From Apostichopus japonicus (lineage: Eukaryota; Echinodermata; Holothuroidea; Aspidochirotida; Stichopodidae): 64,000 nucleotides of DNA. The stretch lies in the NCBI RefSeq assembly GCF_037975245.1, contig NC_092569.1:13005001-13069000 (forward strand). Reading direction: 5' to 3'. Position 1 is the stretch's first letter. Every line of letters begins with the position of its first letter. Of the stretch, positions 12,390 through 25,460 are shown piece by piece. The position numbers were made by a program, and so were the translations under genes. Under the pieces are notes generated by a model, which had not been told where the DNA came from, did no database searches, and was given only the letters and a program-made list of their open reading frames with translations.

Positions 12390-15112
12390 GATGGAGATAT
12401 AGTTTAATTATTTTTTTAAAGTTATACAGCTATATGTGGTAGCCTATCTAAGGCTTACGGTATGCTTAGAGCAGTCTAAATGTGACTAAAATGTTCCTTA
12501 ACTCAATCTGGCAAACTGCCCAAAGTCAGCAAGCTAGTTAACATTGATTTTTTGATGTATGAAACTACACAATATAATAGTCTATCAGTAAGTTACTATA
12601 TATGCCTTCACTATATCTATACTATAAAACTTGTCACATCGCTAGTGAAGCGTCCCTGTATGTTTCCACCCTTTAAAGTCCACGGTGCAAAACTTAATGA
12701 AATCACAATTAATGCGACTTGAATATAAAGCTGGATGTCGTGCAACAGGTTGGGTATCCCGCTCTGAAAAATACAGACAGCGGAATGCAGCGTACGTCAA
12801 TCGATCCTATAAACACACGCCGTCCGTTAGTAATAGGACTGTAGTATTATTTACAGGTAAACTGCCCTTCGCAAGTTTTCCTGGTATTGTCCACCGCACT
12901 TCGGGGAGTATGTTGATTGCGTTTCCTAACATGTTTGTGTCGATAGATCCGCACCCCATGGTGTTTATACAACTCTATTCAACGCCATCCCGTATTAAAG
13001 AGCTCCTCCCACCCTTCTACGGAGGGAACAATACACGGGTAATGATCAATATATAAGAACTGTTACCGTGTTCCTATAGTGATACACAGGACTAAAGAGA
13101 GATAATGCAATGATCATTCTACATGCAAGGTGACAGTCCTGGTAGTGTAAGGAATACAAAAATCTGACACGGACAGGGGGAACAATTAAGCTGCTGTAAA
13201 GCTTCCTAATCCTTGGGTCTCTAAACTAAACTAAGAAAAAGTCACTTTGACGATGGTGTCGTTATTGACTTATATTTGAAAAGAATGGAGTAACTCTAAG
13301 CTACCGATATATACAAGCGATTTCAAACTCATGAGATTGGAAAGCCAGATCAGTCTTTAAGCTTTGGAGTGTCTTCTTTCTGACGTAAAATTTATTTAAT
13401 GAAATCTATTTAAGTTCGAAACTCAAAGTGGGTAAATATGTCGCATATGGTAACTCCAGGGTCCACCAGTTATATGGGGCCACGTTCAGGTCTGTTCCTG
13501 GTAGGTCTTCGGGCCAGACAGGAATCCCGGATGAGCTCGTTTGTCATAGTAATGCTTGTATACTTTGTCGGTGATTTCTCTAATTCATTTTTCGCAAGCT
13601 AACACAATGAAGAATACACCAAAATGTGATTATCTCCTAGACAAGCTTCTTTTCGGGAGGGTGGGGAGGGGAGGGGGAGGGTGGACGATGTTTATCATAG
13701 ACCGTATGGGAACGGTCACCTTGGAACCCGGGGCACCGAAAAACTGGTTCAAGCCTTTATAGATTCGTAAAAGTCACTAACATCTTTCTTTATTTTCAGT
13801 TACACATTTTTATTCGAATTAATGATTGGGAGGGAAATATTCATGCGTATTTTTCCGTAATTTCATTATTTGGTGATAGTCCCTGTTATCTTGATGTGTT
13901 TTAGTGTTAGATTTGGTGAATAGTTATACTATTACCACCCGAGAAAGGTTTGATCAACTGACGATAACATTCGTTTACTTTTACATACATGTGTACACTG
14001 TAAACCAGCAATCAATCCGCATTGCGTATATTTGCACACTTGCAATGCAACTAAACTTGACCTCTGTACGCTGGGGCAGGTCACACGTTGACCACCCCTT
14101 GTCAAATTTAGTGGAACGGTCCCCAAAAAAAGATGAACATAACTTTGCCATACTTGAAAGAATCAAGCAACGCGTGATTGGTCCATCATGAAAAATCGGA
14201 CATCACCATTTGACAATAAGGGTTGAACTGATGTAGTTTCTACGGACTTTCAAACTAATCTAAAAATAGCCGGGAGCGCCAGCCTTGTTGCGCTGTAGGG
14301 AAACGAAAGGTTGAATTGGCCTAGAGCAAATATGATATCGCGGTGCAGTATCTTTCTTGTAAGCACGTTTTGGTTTGCAAAGTATATATACTTTAAGTAT
14401 ATATACTTTATACTTGTTACCTTTATTTTTGGTGGGCTTCTTGTACAAGCTACGGCTTCCAAGCCCCTCCACCATTTTCTCTCCGTAATTTCCATTATTT
14501 TTCTTTTATTTGAATTACTACTTATTATTTTCTTTGCATGGTATTGTCTTCACAGTCCTATTATTATAAAAACATTGTGAGAAAATGGAAAAATAAATGA
14601 AAAATAAATGAAAAGTATACTGTTAATGTCTCCCATTGCTTAATTTTAGCAAGTTTTATGCAAATATAGCCCCACATATGCTGGAAGGATGCTGGAAGGA
14701 TTTCTTCAATCACACAAACCACATTTTCACGAGTAATTCGTCGTTCAAATGGACATTGCACTGTTAGTCTTGTAAGGTCCCAAAGTTACACGCTTGTAAG
14801 TTACGAAACCTTTTCATATAGTTTACTAGAAAGCATCATTGCGAGGGGGGGGGGGGGGGACATTGCGTGTGTTGACTTTTTAGATTATAAGTGGTGAATA
14901 CAAATATTCAAACTTGTCGTATAAATCAGTTTCACGGGTTGTTTACAGTCTTACCATATACGTGACTGAAGGTCTGCATAGCCTATATATACGTAACATA
15001 ACATAACATAACACAACATGGTAACAGGGCCACGAAGGGCACCTGCCTCATGGAAAGCCCAACCATAGAAAACCACAGCACAGGAATACAAATCTGTTTT
15101 TATAAGATATAA

Positions 15113-15117
<5 letters not shown>

Positions 15118-15167
<50 letters not shown>
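15118..15167. repeat. (TA)n microsatellite
   Basis: Pure TA run between the two SLC5 first exons. Confidence 0.95.
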
Positions 15168-15171
<4 letters not shown>

Positions 15172-16626
15172 CAAAACAAGTAAAAAAGTGCACCCTTAAC
15201 CCCATTAGATACGACCACTCTTAGTAAAGAAAGCAGCACAGAATCAGAACTAACGACTCATTCTGGCGAGTTATTCCATTCATTCACAACTCTTTGAGAG
15301 AAGCTAAAGTTTCTAATATCCAGTACGGTAAGTAACCTTAGGCTTTTGTTTATGCCCCTATTGTATATACGCCGAGTAGGATTTTAGGTTGAATGGATAG
15401 GTTATACCCCAGGGACCGACCGAAATTAGCAAACGGATACCCGGCAGCAAATTTGTGGACCGCTCCCACCACTGATAGACAGATGTCGCACTCGGACTTT
15501 TACTCGATCTGCTTCGAACTCGGTCTTTTGCTTGGATTCGAAAGAGCCGGACTCGGGCTTGGCATCGGAATCAGATTAAATGTAATTAATGCGTAGAGTA
15601 CCCAAACTAAGGACACATAAATGAGGACGTCACGCGCCTCCTATTCTAGACCTTATTTATAATTTTACTCTATTCTTCTACATAAAGTTGTATAACTCTA
15701 TCATGAAAAGCCGTATACAAGGTAAATATCAAGCACCTCTTGTCAATTGAAATACTTACATCATTATTCCTACTACGTTTTGTATTGTCAGTGAGGGGGC
15801 CGGGAACGTGATAGATAGAGCACGGGCAATATCTGCTGGTAGCATCACCCGTCCGTGGCCCTAACCTTAAAACCATCCATCCATCCATGGCATTACTTGA
15901 CCTAAGTACTTACACAACAACAAATTGTTTTTTTCTATTTCTCAAAAAGTTTGGAAAATAATTCACACGAGAGTGAATTTGCTTTTTACTTAGGTTTATG
16001 GTTTGATCGATCAAGTGACGTCATCAAAATAAAATATCAATTTGGAGGCGTCCTAGTTGTATCATTAAAAGGATCAGCGATATCCCCCCCCCCCCCACCC
16101 CAGTTTAATGTATGACATCATACATTATTGATTCTCTTTTCCTTCTTTTTGTCCTTGATTGCTCTCTTATTATATATATATGTCAAACATTGGACTAAGG
16201 CTTCATACTTATCCATTGACAAAGCAATAAGCACAGTCGTGTACAATAAACCAGCCGACCGACTGGAATGTTTCAGTTATACGGTGCAGTCAATGCAGTG
16301 TGTCTAATTAGTATAGAAGTCAACGAAACATGGAAACCATTCACATTAATCAGACCGATTGGAACTGTTGGATCTTGGTGATGTATGATTCTGATCATTT
16401 TGTTTCGATACCATTTCATATGAGAAAAATCCCATAAGTAAGTATGATTATTAGCCTGACTAGACTTCCTAAAAAAAATTTTTAAAAATGTTAAAGTAAA
16501 AATATTTTTGGGGAAAGTTTTCAATGAGCAATTTGCAAGTAATTAATTAATACTGACATGAACGAGTTACAAATTTGATATTCAAGCAAATTTATTAATC
16601 ATTCGCTATAAGTATGTATGTATATA

Positions 16627-16848
16627 TGTATTTTAGATCCTCCTGCAAGCAGGAACTCGCGAAGAAGCCTCGTTGGCTTATCAAAGCCGCAAGCTGACCG
16701 AAGTCAGTCTCTTACATTCATATTTAACGTCCATGATTATGAATTGTTAATTGTCAACAACTCTGTAACTGGACGACATACATTAATCTGGGAGTGACTC
16801 GAACCGGGGACCTTATGATTGAAAGGCACCGGCGTTAACAACTGAGTA
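16627..16848 (-). mobile_element. tRNA-derived SINE, family X copy 2
   Basis: Same sequence and orientation as 1137-1357, with the B box intact (GGTTCGAGTC) and the A box end decayed. Confidence 0.8.
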
Positions 16849-17021
16849 ATATGCAGTAGGCTTTAACAAAATTAGGCCGGAGGGTGTACCAATGTTTGAT
16901 CGACCACCAATCATATTTATGAGTACACTTGGTGTATTTAGTGAAATAAGTGCTGCCATGCACATTGAAAAAGCCATATTAAGTATTCTTTTCTTAGATA
17001 TAATGCTCTCACGCATCAACT

Positions 17022-17394
17022 CAAGGGCGTAGGAACCGGGGGGCTGGGGGCGGCAGCCTCCCAGTGAAAAATATGGGGGGCGGAAGTATCATTCCGCCCC
17101 CCCCCCCCGCTTCGCAAGTCAGAAAACCCCTTTTTCATTTCCAAATGAGAAAAAAATCTCATTTGGAGCACCAAATTGCATCTAAGGCCAGGTGAAAATG
17201 CAAAATTATTTACAAAATGCAAAATAGAGTGGGTGTTGAAGTGTGCTGTACTGCACCAAATTGCATCTGAGGCCACCTGGAAATGCAAAAAAAAAAATCC
17301 AAAGGGGAGGGGGATATCCCCTCCCCTTAGACCCCTCCCCCAGGCCGGCCATCAGTCTTCAGCCCCCACTCAAAAGTACCTTCCTACGCCACTG
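17022..17394. mobile_element. hAT-like MITE with 8 bp target duplication, family member 1
   Basis: Ends CAAGGGCGTAGGAACC and CCTTCCTACGCCACTG, flanked by CATCAACT (17014-17021, 17395-17402). Homologous in inverse orientation to 32583-32871. Lies about 110 bases beyond the donor of the upstream SLC5 first exon. Confidence 0.82.
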
Positions 17395-17500
17395 CATCAA
17401 CTAGACCAGCAAGTTTGTCCCACTCATATGAAAGACCCACTCAAGGAAAAAAAGAAAAGAGATGGCCTTGTCACCCAGACTTTCACTTAGACATACTTAC

Positions 17501-17854
17501 CTCGTAGGCGCTCGTGATATTCATGTTGAAAAATACGGGCATGAAAAGCCGTATTGTGAGTATCCCTACGACGATGTATGCGAAGCCAAACAACCAGAAC
17601 ATAGAACCGTGTAGGTAATTCTCTACTGGGGTACCCAGGTAGGTGATAGCTGAGATAAAACTGGCCACTAAGGACATGGCGACCGGCAGGGCGTTCATGT
17701 TGCGATCGGCGAGGAGAAACTCCTTGGTTGTGCTCTGCTTACCCCCAGTGCACGCATGGTAGACGCCTATCCCGGCCGACACCGCTAACAACATGATAAA
17801 TACGATGTAGTCCCATACCGTAAAATGGCGGGTAATATAATCGTCATTCTCCAT
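17501..17854 (-). CDS. Second SLC5 first coding exon (alternative first exon or orphan paralog exon)
   Basis: 118 codons from ATG (17854) to GAG and donor GTAAGT, phase 0. From WDY to TSAYE it matches the exon at 12033-12389 at about 81 of 105 residues by eye, with no gaps. Conserved segments include [33 protein letters not shown] and the terminal MNITSAYE. The open frame extends upstream of 17854 but has no in-frame ATG there, so this is the first possible methionine. I searched 12.4-17.5 kb on the minus strand for YLELRFNK-, YAPALAL- and WTDVFQ-type exons and found none. It may splice past 12033-12389 onto exon 2 at 3330 (a choice of N-termini from two promoters), or be a leftover of a partial tandem duplication. 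The exon itself is solid; the gene model is open. Confidence 0.82.
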
Positions 17855-20689
17855 CTCGGTTTGGGAGTTTGATGATATTCCTTCCTCACTGAGAGAAGTT
17901 TCGAATCTTGACGCGGTCAATCTGAATGGGAGAATATGCTACGCATCGACCCCCTCGTCTCACTGAGGTGTGATACGCCAATAAGTCTGAAATAAGCTGT
18001 ATAGACCGTACTGCATAACAGTTTAGGCTACCAGTAGCTTATACTTCCCCGTGTTCCTATCGTTTTACGAAAAGCTTTAACTATTGCTATAAATATATAT
18101 CTATATAAGTTTACCAGGGAAGAATCCTTGGGAAAGCTGGTCTCTTGGCTCTGGTGTATAAATCATCTGTCTGTCCGACGCAGACTATCAATAATTACTG
18201 TCTTTCTGTAGGCTTCGATGGGTTAACACCCCCACCTATAGCATGTTGGCATTGAAATTGACACGTAACTATACCAGTTTGCAGTTTAGTATAGCTACAT
18301 GACTGGTAATATAAATGATATACCGCCACGCAATCGTTAGAACATGAATATTTGTTTTTTTCCTCACATACATCATGTTGATCAGGGTCAGTGGCACCGG
18401 GGCTGAACTCTTGTAAGGAATGTGCAAACACTATACACATATGTGAATCTATTTTTTTTTTTCATTCTTTTTTTTCCTGGTGTGTGTGTGTGTATCTGGT
18501 TGAAAATAAACCATTGCCGGTTGCTATAGTCTCGGACTGCCAAAAACGAAGCGTTTCGTTTGCGGAGGTTAACTTCATATTTGCAGCCAACGGAAATTGG
18601 AACAGTTATAGTAGCATACAGTTTATACTCAGGTGTTACCCTGACATCACGTGATGATTGGTCACATGTTGATCTAATACCATGACGCAAAACTGTAACT
18701 TAAATCAATTAAATTAAATTATTTGATGGGGAAATTTTGAAAAGAACTTAGTGAATAACCTCGCGTGGGCCTAAATTGCAGTCAGTCGCTCAAAAGAGGA
18801 CGGGAAGTCCAAATTACGTTAAAGCAATTAAAATATTGAATTAATTCATTAATCACAACTAATTAATCAATTTATCTACCTACGACACAAGTTAAAAATA
18901 CATACCATTCGCTATTCAAAAGAGAAAGTTCCTTGCAAAGAAATCCAAACCCTTTCGTTGAAAAGCTAAAACAACAAATAACTGAAAAGTTATATATTAT
19001 TGGGGGGGGGGGGGTTGGTGGGGCGGGGGTCTGGCCTTCCAGATCCTCTACCAACTCAGGGCCACATCTCATTATTTTTTAAACTCCGGGATCAGTCCCT
19101 GGTGGATATGTAAACGTACGGTACATATTAGGATATTTTTAGTACTCTTACTCGTGCATATAGAGCCTTGTCCGTATATACTCGTACACGTCACACTCCG
19201 TTGGGAATCCTATATTTGTATCCGTTCTAATGTTGTTCTACTCGTAACGTTAAGTATATATGCACAATTCGAAGTTGGCTGTGCAAATACGAGATTTGCA
19301 TTATGTTTGTGATGGTATATTTGTGGTTTATAGAGCTTTATGATCAGTTAGGTCATGCTTAATTAGTCAGTGAATTAAAAATTTACGCAGCGGACCACAT
19401 CACCTTTAATTACTTCTTGTTAATGGTACACATTTGAATGTTTTGATCGATTGCCAGTCAGTCGGAATGTTGCGTATGATAAAAGTAAGTACAAAAAGAG
19501 GGCGGTAGGTAATTTTATATTTTTTAGATGTATCTATAGCTGTCTGATCCACAGGAAAGTCAAAATATATCTCTTCTTTATAAGTATAGGACTATTACTT
19601 TTAATGAGCATTACAGCCATTAAACTAATTTAGAGGTGAATATCTTGACGATCAAGTTAGATATAAGAAGATGATATGCAAATAAATTTGTGATGGTTTG
19701 TGTAACTATGGCTTATAAAATAGAAACTTCAAAATCTACATAAAATCACCAAAACGAACAAATACTGTCACCCTAAGTTCTGCCTTTAACTTTGGAAAGA
19801 TAGAGATACATTCTGCAAATATTGTAGAAGGGAGTAAAGGGGGAATGAAAAATGTTTGTCTTTATTATCATTCATAATAGAATGCATTGAAGATAGACAT
19901 TCTAATATTGAATATATTCGCGTATACGGTAAGTACGAAAATGCAGATATATTGCCGATATTGCGATGTACTCAACCTTGTTTTACCGATGAGTAGCCGG
20001 CCCACTACTGCATAACCTTTCGGCCGCCAGACTAGCTATTCATAAACTTCGATCGTATATACGTACGTATAGCTAGCCTATAGTAGATGTAACTCAAGCT
20101 GTTTAGTGTTAGCTTTATATGTACAGCATAGATAGGATAAAATCCACCCAAATCCAGAGTATGTGCAAGTCAGACGGTGCGGGCAGAACGGTGTGTTACA
20201 AATTTATGTAGTTCATTAAATGGTTTTAGGGGCTTAATTATTTTTGAAGCACAAACTGTCCGTGGCTAGGCTTGTATGTATATGTATGCCCCTAAAGTAT
20301 GTTAGGTATAGGCTAAACTAATGAGACTATTTACTAAACACACCATAGCAATATTAATAATGAACACTTGTTTATTTAGGCAATAAATACCAAATTTGCT
20401 AAATACTAAGAATAGCTAACTATACATACATAAATACAGTAAATTTATTCAGAATGTGAAAGAAACTGGTGAGGATGTCTTTATTGCTAGAGTGCACATC
20501 ACAAAACATGCATATTATGTAATACGCCTATGTGCTGCACTGTACATGTATACAAGATACTGTATACTATAAGCTCTAAATTAATAAATCAGTATAAAAC
20601 AATGTGGTTCGGGAAATTGGTTACTATTGCCTTGGCAACATAAGGTAGACCCAACACAGAGAAGCCTTTTTTTGTGGAACATTCATCCA

Positions 20690-20860
20690 AGTTTGATTAG
20701 CTCAGTGGTAAGCCTGAGCTTCCAAATTCCAGCCAGTGGACCCAGTGTCAAATCTTGGTAGATTCATATATACCAAAGACTTTAAAAATGGGACCTGCTG
20801 CCACTCACTTGGTGCTCAGCACTTAGAGATAGTGAGAGACATGGAGTAGGCAACTAGAGA
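20690..20860 (+). mobile_element. tRNA-derived SINE, different family
   Basis: ATTAGCTCAGTGGTAAG A-box region at about 20696-20712, a degenerate B box (TGTCAAATCT), then a body with GTGCTCAGCACTTAGAGA. Not an intact tRNA. Confidence 0.55.
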
Positions 20861-20873
20861 ACATAGGTTACAT

Positions 20874-21135
20874 ATGCCGTGAAAGTCGGAAATCAAGTGA
20901 AACGAGTGTCTAGACAATATGCCAGCATAAAAAGACTGCACATTTCAACTGATTTAATTGAACCACTAGATGTTGTGTGCATATGCTGTGAACGTAGGAA
21001 ATCAAGTGAAACGAGTGTCTTGAAAAAATGCCAGCATAAAAATCCTGCACTTTCGAATATATTTAATGGAACCCTAGAAACGTTGCGTGCATATATATGC
21101 TATGAATGTCTTAAATCAAGCAGAACGCATGTATA
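20874..21135 (+). repeat. Tandem repeat, unit about 109-114 bp, 2.3 copies
   Basis: Units begin at 20874, 20983 and 21097 (ATGC-GTGAA-GT, then AAATCAAG). The open frame across it has a GTG start and unit length is not constant modulo three, so I do not call a gene. Confidence 0.7.
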
Positions 21136-21755
21136 TACATAGATTGAAAAGATTACTTTTACATCGTATGTATGTCATATTTCATATATCAGCAAACTGA
21201 AGTGTACAAGGGATGGGCTTAAAAGATGTATGCCCCACTTGTCATAAAAGTGTTGAAATGTGGCATTTTGTGGATCCAAGGGCCCAAGTCCTACAAATTA
21301 CCGCAGCAAAGTTTAGGTATACACATGCATCAAACCAAAAATAGAGCACCAATATGTATTTTAATATATCAGAACTATCCATGTAGGCCTGGGGTGGGCA
21401 ATCTACCGTCTTATTTTGAAATTGTCGAGATCAGATCCAAACAAAAACTTCAGGTTTGGATGTAGTAACGTTGGGGAAAGTCGCCATTTAGGAACATTAA
21501 GTGTCGCCTAGTTAGATGGTTTAGAGGCAAACCAGTCGCAAAATCGTGGGACCATGGGGCAAAACATCACCCGGCGCCTGCTTAATGTAGGCTACGGCTA
21601 GTAGGTGTACCACATTGAGTTAGAGAACTTGGAAGCCTGTTGTATTTGGTTGAGATCAATAAATACAGGAAAAGCTAGTTTCCATCTCGGTCATCAGCTG
21701 CCAATGTGAATATTGTTTGTCACATCTCAATGTTTTTTGCTGTACTATTTAGATA

Positions 21756-21758
<3 letters not shown>

Positions 21759-21824
<66 letters not shown>
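21759..21824. repeat. (TA)n microsatellite
   Basis: Pure TA run directly before a SINE-tail fragment. Confidence 0.95.
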
Positions 21825-21827
<3 letters not shown>

Positions 21828-22139
21828 GGTGGAGGCTGGAAGTTTTTTCACTGTTCTTGATTTTCCAACTCATTACGATTTTCATTTATATATATTCATT
21901 TGCCTTTGTCGTTTACCTCCATTGCATTAACATAAAGTCTGTTCAAAGTATCTCTTTCGAGATCCGGCTTTAGGAATCACAAATCATTTCGAGTTGGTCA
22001 GCATCATGTTTGATCTCTAGAGTAAGGCAAAATATGTCACCAAAAACAGAACTAATATTGTTCGATACAGGTGACAAACGCCTACAGTGGAATTACGACC
22101 TTCCTTACCGGTTTCGAACCTCTGGACATACAATCGGCG

Positions 22140-22232
22140 TCCATGGCCTGGTGGTTAGGGTGTCCGCGTACAGAGCGGAAAGCCCGTGGTTCGAGTCCCA
22201 GTGGAGGCTGAAAGTTTTTTCACTGTTCACTT
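22140..22232 (+). mobile_element. tRNA-derived SINE head
   Basis: CCTGGTGGTTAGGGTGTC (A box) and GTGGTTCGAGTCCC (B box), then AGTGGAGGCTG and a T-run into a (TA)n array. A related tail (GGTGGAGGCTGGAAG) occurs at 21826-21860. The acceptor stem does not pair, so this is not a tRNA gene. Confidence 0.65.
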
Positions 22233-22305
22233 TATATATATATATATACACACACATATATGTATATATATATATATATATACGATTTTCATATATACGA
22301 TTTTC

Positions 22306-22361
<56 letters not shown>
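22230..22361. repeat. (TA)n/(TG)n microsatellite
   Basis: Follows the SINE head at 22140. Two ACGATTTTCATATATA-type units sit inside the array and it ends in (TG)n. Confidence 0.9.
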
Positions 22362-22363
<2 letters not shown>

Positions 22364-22917
22364 TTATGTATGTCTATGTATATATGTATACTTGAAACAA
22401 ATATTTTACCAGCTGACGTGGTGGCCAACGGAATAAAGAGGCTGAAGAAAGACGCATGCCTTGTTGGTTTCATGAAAACCGTACTACTGTTCGAGGCACA
22501 TCGGGGGTTATAATACTCCTGCGGTGATACGGCACTTTTTGTGGCCTTGGATCCCGTGTCCATATCTCCCTTGATGTCACAAAAGTCCTCCGATCTCTCT
22601 TCAAGAATTTAAACTGCTTTTAGTAAGAAGGATTACATTTGCAGTTAGCGCTCTATTTATAGGGTCTCACTGCTTGTTTGGTTTTCTGTTTAGTATTTCT
22701 TCTTCGTAATGTTTTGCTTCTCATTGTTGTGCAAGTCGCGATCGTTATATTTGAATAGCATTATTGTACGTTTTAACTCTGCGGTTGAACTGTATGTATT
22801 TATATTGTAGGCTAAGATCATGTGTAGTATCTGTTCCCTTTCGAGGGGAATGGTGATGCACACCCGACGATGATCACACAGTCACAGTCCCGATGCAAGG
22901 GGACTGGGGTTGAGAGA

Positions 22918-22975
22918 GGATCGGTCGTTTGGTAGTTTGGTTTTCGTGCTCAGGTTCTTTCCTGGGCGACTTTTC
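22918..22975 (+). repeat. Direct repeat paired with 25612-25665
   Basis: TTTGGTTTTCGTGCTCA-GTTCTTT-TGGG-GACT occurs at both places in the same orientation, 2.7 kb apart. They could be ends of one element or two copies of a small one. Confidence 0.45.
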
Positions 22976-24357
22976 CTTAAAACAAAAACTAAAGTTAAGA
23001 AAATAATAAATTGTTAGGTAATGATTGAGTTGTATTGTAATACTAAAGAACTCACAAAATTATCATGTCTATTTGTATAAATGTCAAATGAGTCAATAAA
23101 AGAGATGAAAAAATAAGACGTCGCAAAAGAACCCGGGAGGATGCGAAGATGGTCGGTCTAAGGTCGACCAGAAGCTTTCTAGGTGGCGTGCGTGAATCCC
23201 TGCCTATGGCCAGATGGTCGAAACACTCTTTGCGATCAGCATGTTTGCAGCCACCGTTCACTGAATTCGTGGTCTGATGAGGCGCTATTAGCCTAACTTT
23301 TAGTGTACGGATACTTCTATCTGCCATTGTATATAGAATTTTCTTTAAAATTAGCGTAGGGTTTTAAACTAGCGCCATCCTTTTCTCATCAACTTTAATT
23401 TGCTATTGTTGATTGGCTGTTAACAGCTGTTGACGACTGTGAATACACTCATTTAAATTGAGCGTGTTATTTATGGTCACTCAAGCAAACGCAACGAAAG
23501 GGTTATGGAATTCCAGTACTTACTGCACGAATTTGAATAAAACATTCTCTCTTTGCGACAAAAATACATTTCTGGAACTGTGTAACACCCAAGGAAACTG
23601 CCTTCCGAAGCACACCAAATCTTAATTTCGATAATAGCCTTTAGTTGACTCTTACAAAACACTGCAGAATAAAATCAATTTTGCTGCGTATGGTGAAAAT
23701 GCTTTATAACGTGTACTTAACGATAAAGGTTTGGGTTGAAACTGTCCAATATGGTTTTTAAAAGATACATAATTGAAGCATAGAAATGTATATGTACCTT
23801 TATGCTAGGTACACTCTTTAAAGGACTTAAAATGCTAAGATTGAACAAACAAATACTGATATCACCACGTATGACTCCATTCCTTGATACAAAATATAAA
23901 ATGAGTAATTGGCGTATATTACTCCATCTTTGTCTTTTAGAACTTCCATCATTACACTAATTCAATTCGAATAGCTTGTAACAAGTCCAACAAATAGATG
24001 TGGCATCCATTTTTCAGAAATATGAATGCTAGATGAGGGTTTTTGTTTTCATCTATGAAGGAATCTTTTACCTTTCAAGAAAGTCATCTTGCTAGTTTAA
24101 AATGTACTAAAATCATAATTGGCAAAGATAGTAACAAAAGATCACTATGTGATTACTCTGAACATGACACATGTTAGGTTCGAAGTATAAGAACTGAGAA
24201 TTCATGTCTCTTGACAGTGATTAAACACTGGAGTGTGTGCATTGTAAAAAGACACTGCATTTGCCATTCAGACAGATCTCAAAAAAATCATTAGTAAGTT
24301 TATGAAAATTAAGTATTCCCATGAACTTGATTCTAAAAAGACAATGGAAGCTCAAAC

Positions 24358-24576
24358 CTATGTTTCATTGTCGGAGTCATCACTCCAAGATGGTTCAGTA
24401 CTTGAATCATCGGCATCAAACTCGGAAGCCACGTCTGGTTGGCTACTTTGAAAATCTTCGCTCAGTTCCCCCTCTTGGAATAGATGATCTGGGAGAGCCG
24501 GTCCCTCAAACCAGTCAGGGCTGTAGCACCCATTCTTGCTCTTCCAACCGTAGTTCTGTGGATCCAAGCCAGGCAA
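24358..24576 (-). pseudogene. Possible transposon ORF relic, C-terminal fragment
   Basis: A 72-codon minus-strand frame (no ATG start) reads NYGWKSKNGCYSPDWFEG, then a strongly acidic tail rich in D, E and S before a stop. The composition looks coding, unlike its surroundings. It resembles C-termini of repeated invertebrate hypothetical proteins from mobile elements, but I cannot name the family. Confidence 0.3.
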
Positions 24577-24969
24577 GACTCTTCCTCAGAGTGTTAGAAT
24601 TATAATGTGGGGAACTGTATTTTTTTGCCCAGGCCAGCAAATCCCAAAATATTTAGAGGCTTAGGTGAAAGTGTTATCTTTATTTTGCTTAGAGCAGCGA
24701 ATAGCTAAATAAGATAAAACACTGGTCTTGTGTACAGTAACTCCAATTTATGCTGGAAACAATATAATCATGAGCTTGAAATGTCATGTTACAAGGCACA
24801 TATATCCAATTCTTTAGACCCATATATAGGGCCACATTGGGCCACCTATTCTTTCTATCTGGTGGGACCTATGCAGAAGAAAATTTGTCTTGCATTGGCA
24901 GTTCTTTACTCTGTGGAAAGTACCTTTGCATTTAATATTGTTTTTGTGTGGTTCCAAACCGGTTTTGAG

Positions 24970-25460
24970 TGGTACCTTGCATATTTAATCTGGGTCAATG
25001 CTACGATAATGGGCATTTTGGGCCATATTTGGGGGCGTCTGGCGGGCCCTTAGCAGTAGAAAATTTGTCTGGCATAGGCCATTCAGTACTTTGTGGCATT
25101 CATGCATTAAGTTGACATTGGTTTCAAGTGGTACCTCGTTCGTTTGATCAAATGCATTTTTATGGGCCCTTTTGGGGCGTCTGGCGGGCCCTTTGTAGCA
25201 GAAAATTTGTCTGGCATGATGATTTCCATAGTCTGTAAGATCAACCCGAACATTCCAAACCGATTTTGAGTGGTACCTTGCATATTTAATCTGGGTCAAT
25301 GCTACGCTAACGGGCATTTGGGCCATATTTGGGGGCGTCTGGCGGGCCCTTTGCAGCAGAAAATTTGTCTGGCATGGGCCATTCAGTACTTTGTGGCATT
25401 CATGCATTAAGTTGACATTGGTTTCAAGTGGTACCTCGTTCGTTTGATCAGATGCATTTT
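24970..25460 (+). repeat. Tandem duplication, unit 300 bp
   Basis: 24970-25160 and 25270-25460 are near-identical (CTTGCATATTTAATCTGGGT to CGTTCGTTTGATCA-ATGCA). Diverged sub-units with GGGCC-TTTGGG lie between and before (24830-24900, 25160-25220). Confidence 0.8.

Larger units (their letters stand above)
12390..17500. other. Interval between the two SLC5 first exons
   Basis: No exon recognised on either strand. Contains a (TA)n array, a SINE copy and the 17022 MITE. It should hold the promoter for the proximal first exon; I could not identify a convincing core promoter. Confidence 0.5.

Noticed and set aside
20879-21142. Cysteine-containing plus-strand frame
   Set aside because: It has a GTG start and spans a tandem repeat whose unit length varies (109, 114), so the frame is not conserved between units.
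22140-22215. Possible tRNA gene
   Set aside because: A and B boxes are present but the acceptor and anticodon stems do not form; this is a SINE head.
23052-23327. Minus-strand 91-codon frame with ATG start
   Set aside because: Basic low-information composition, no motif, no splice context; not supported as a gene.
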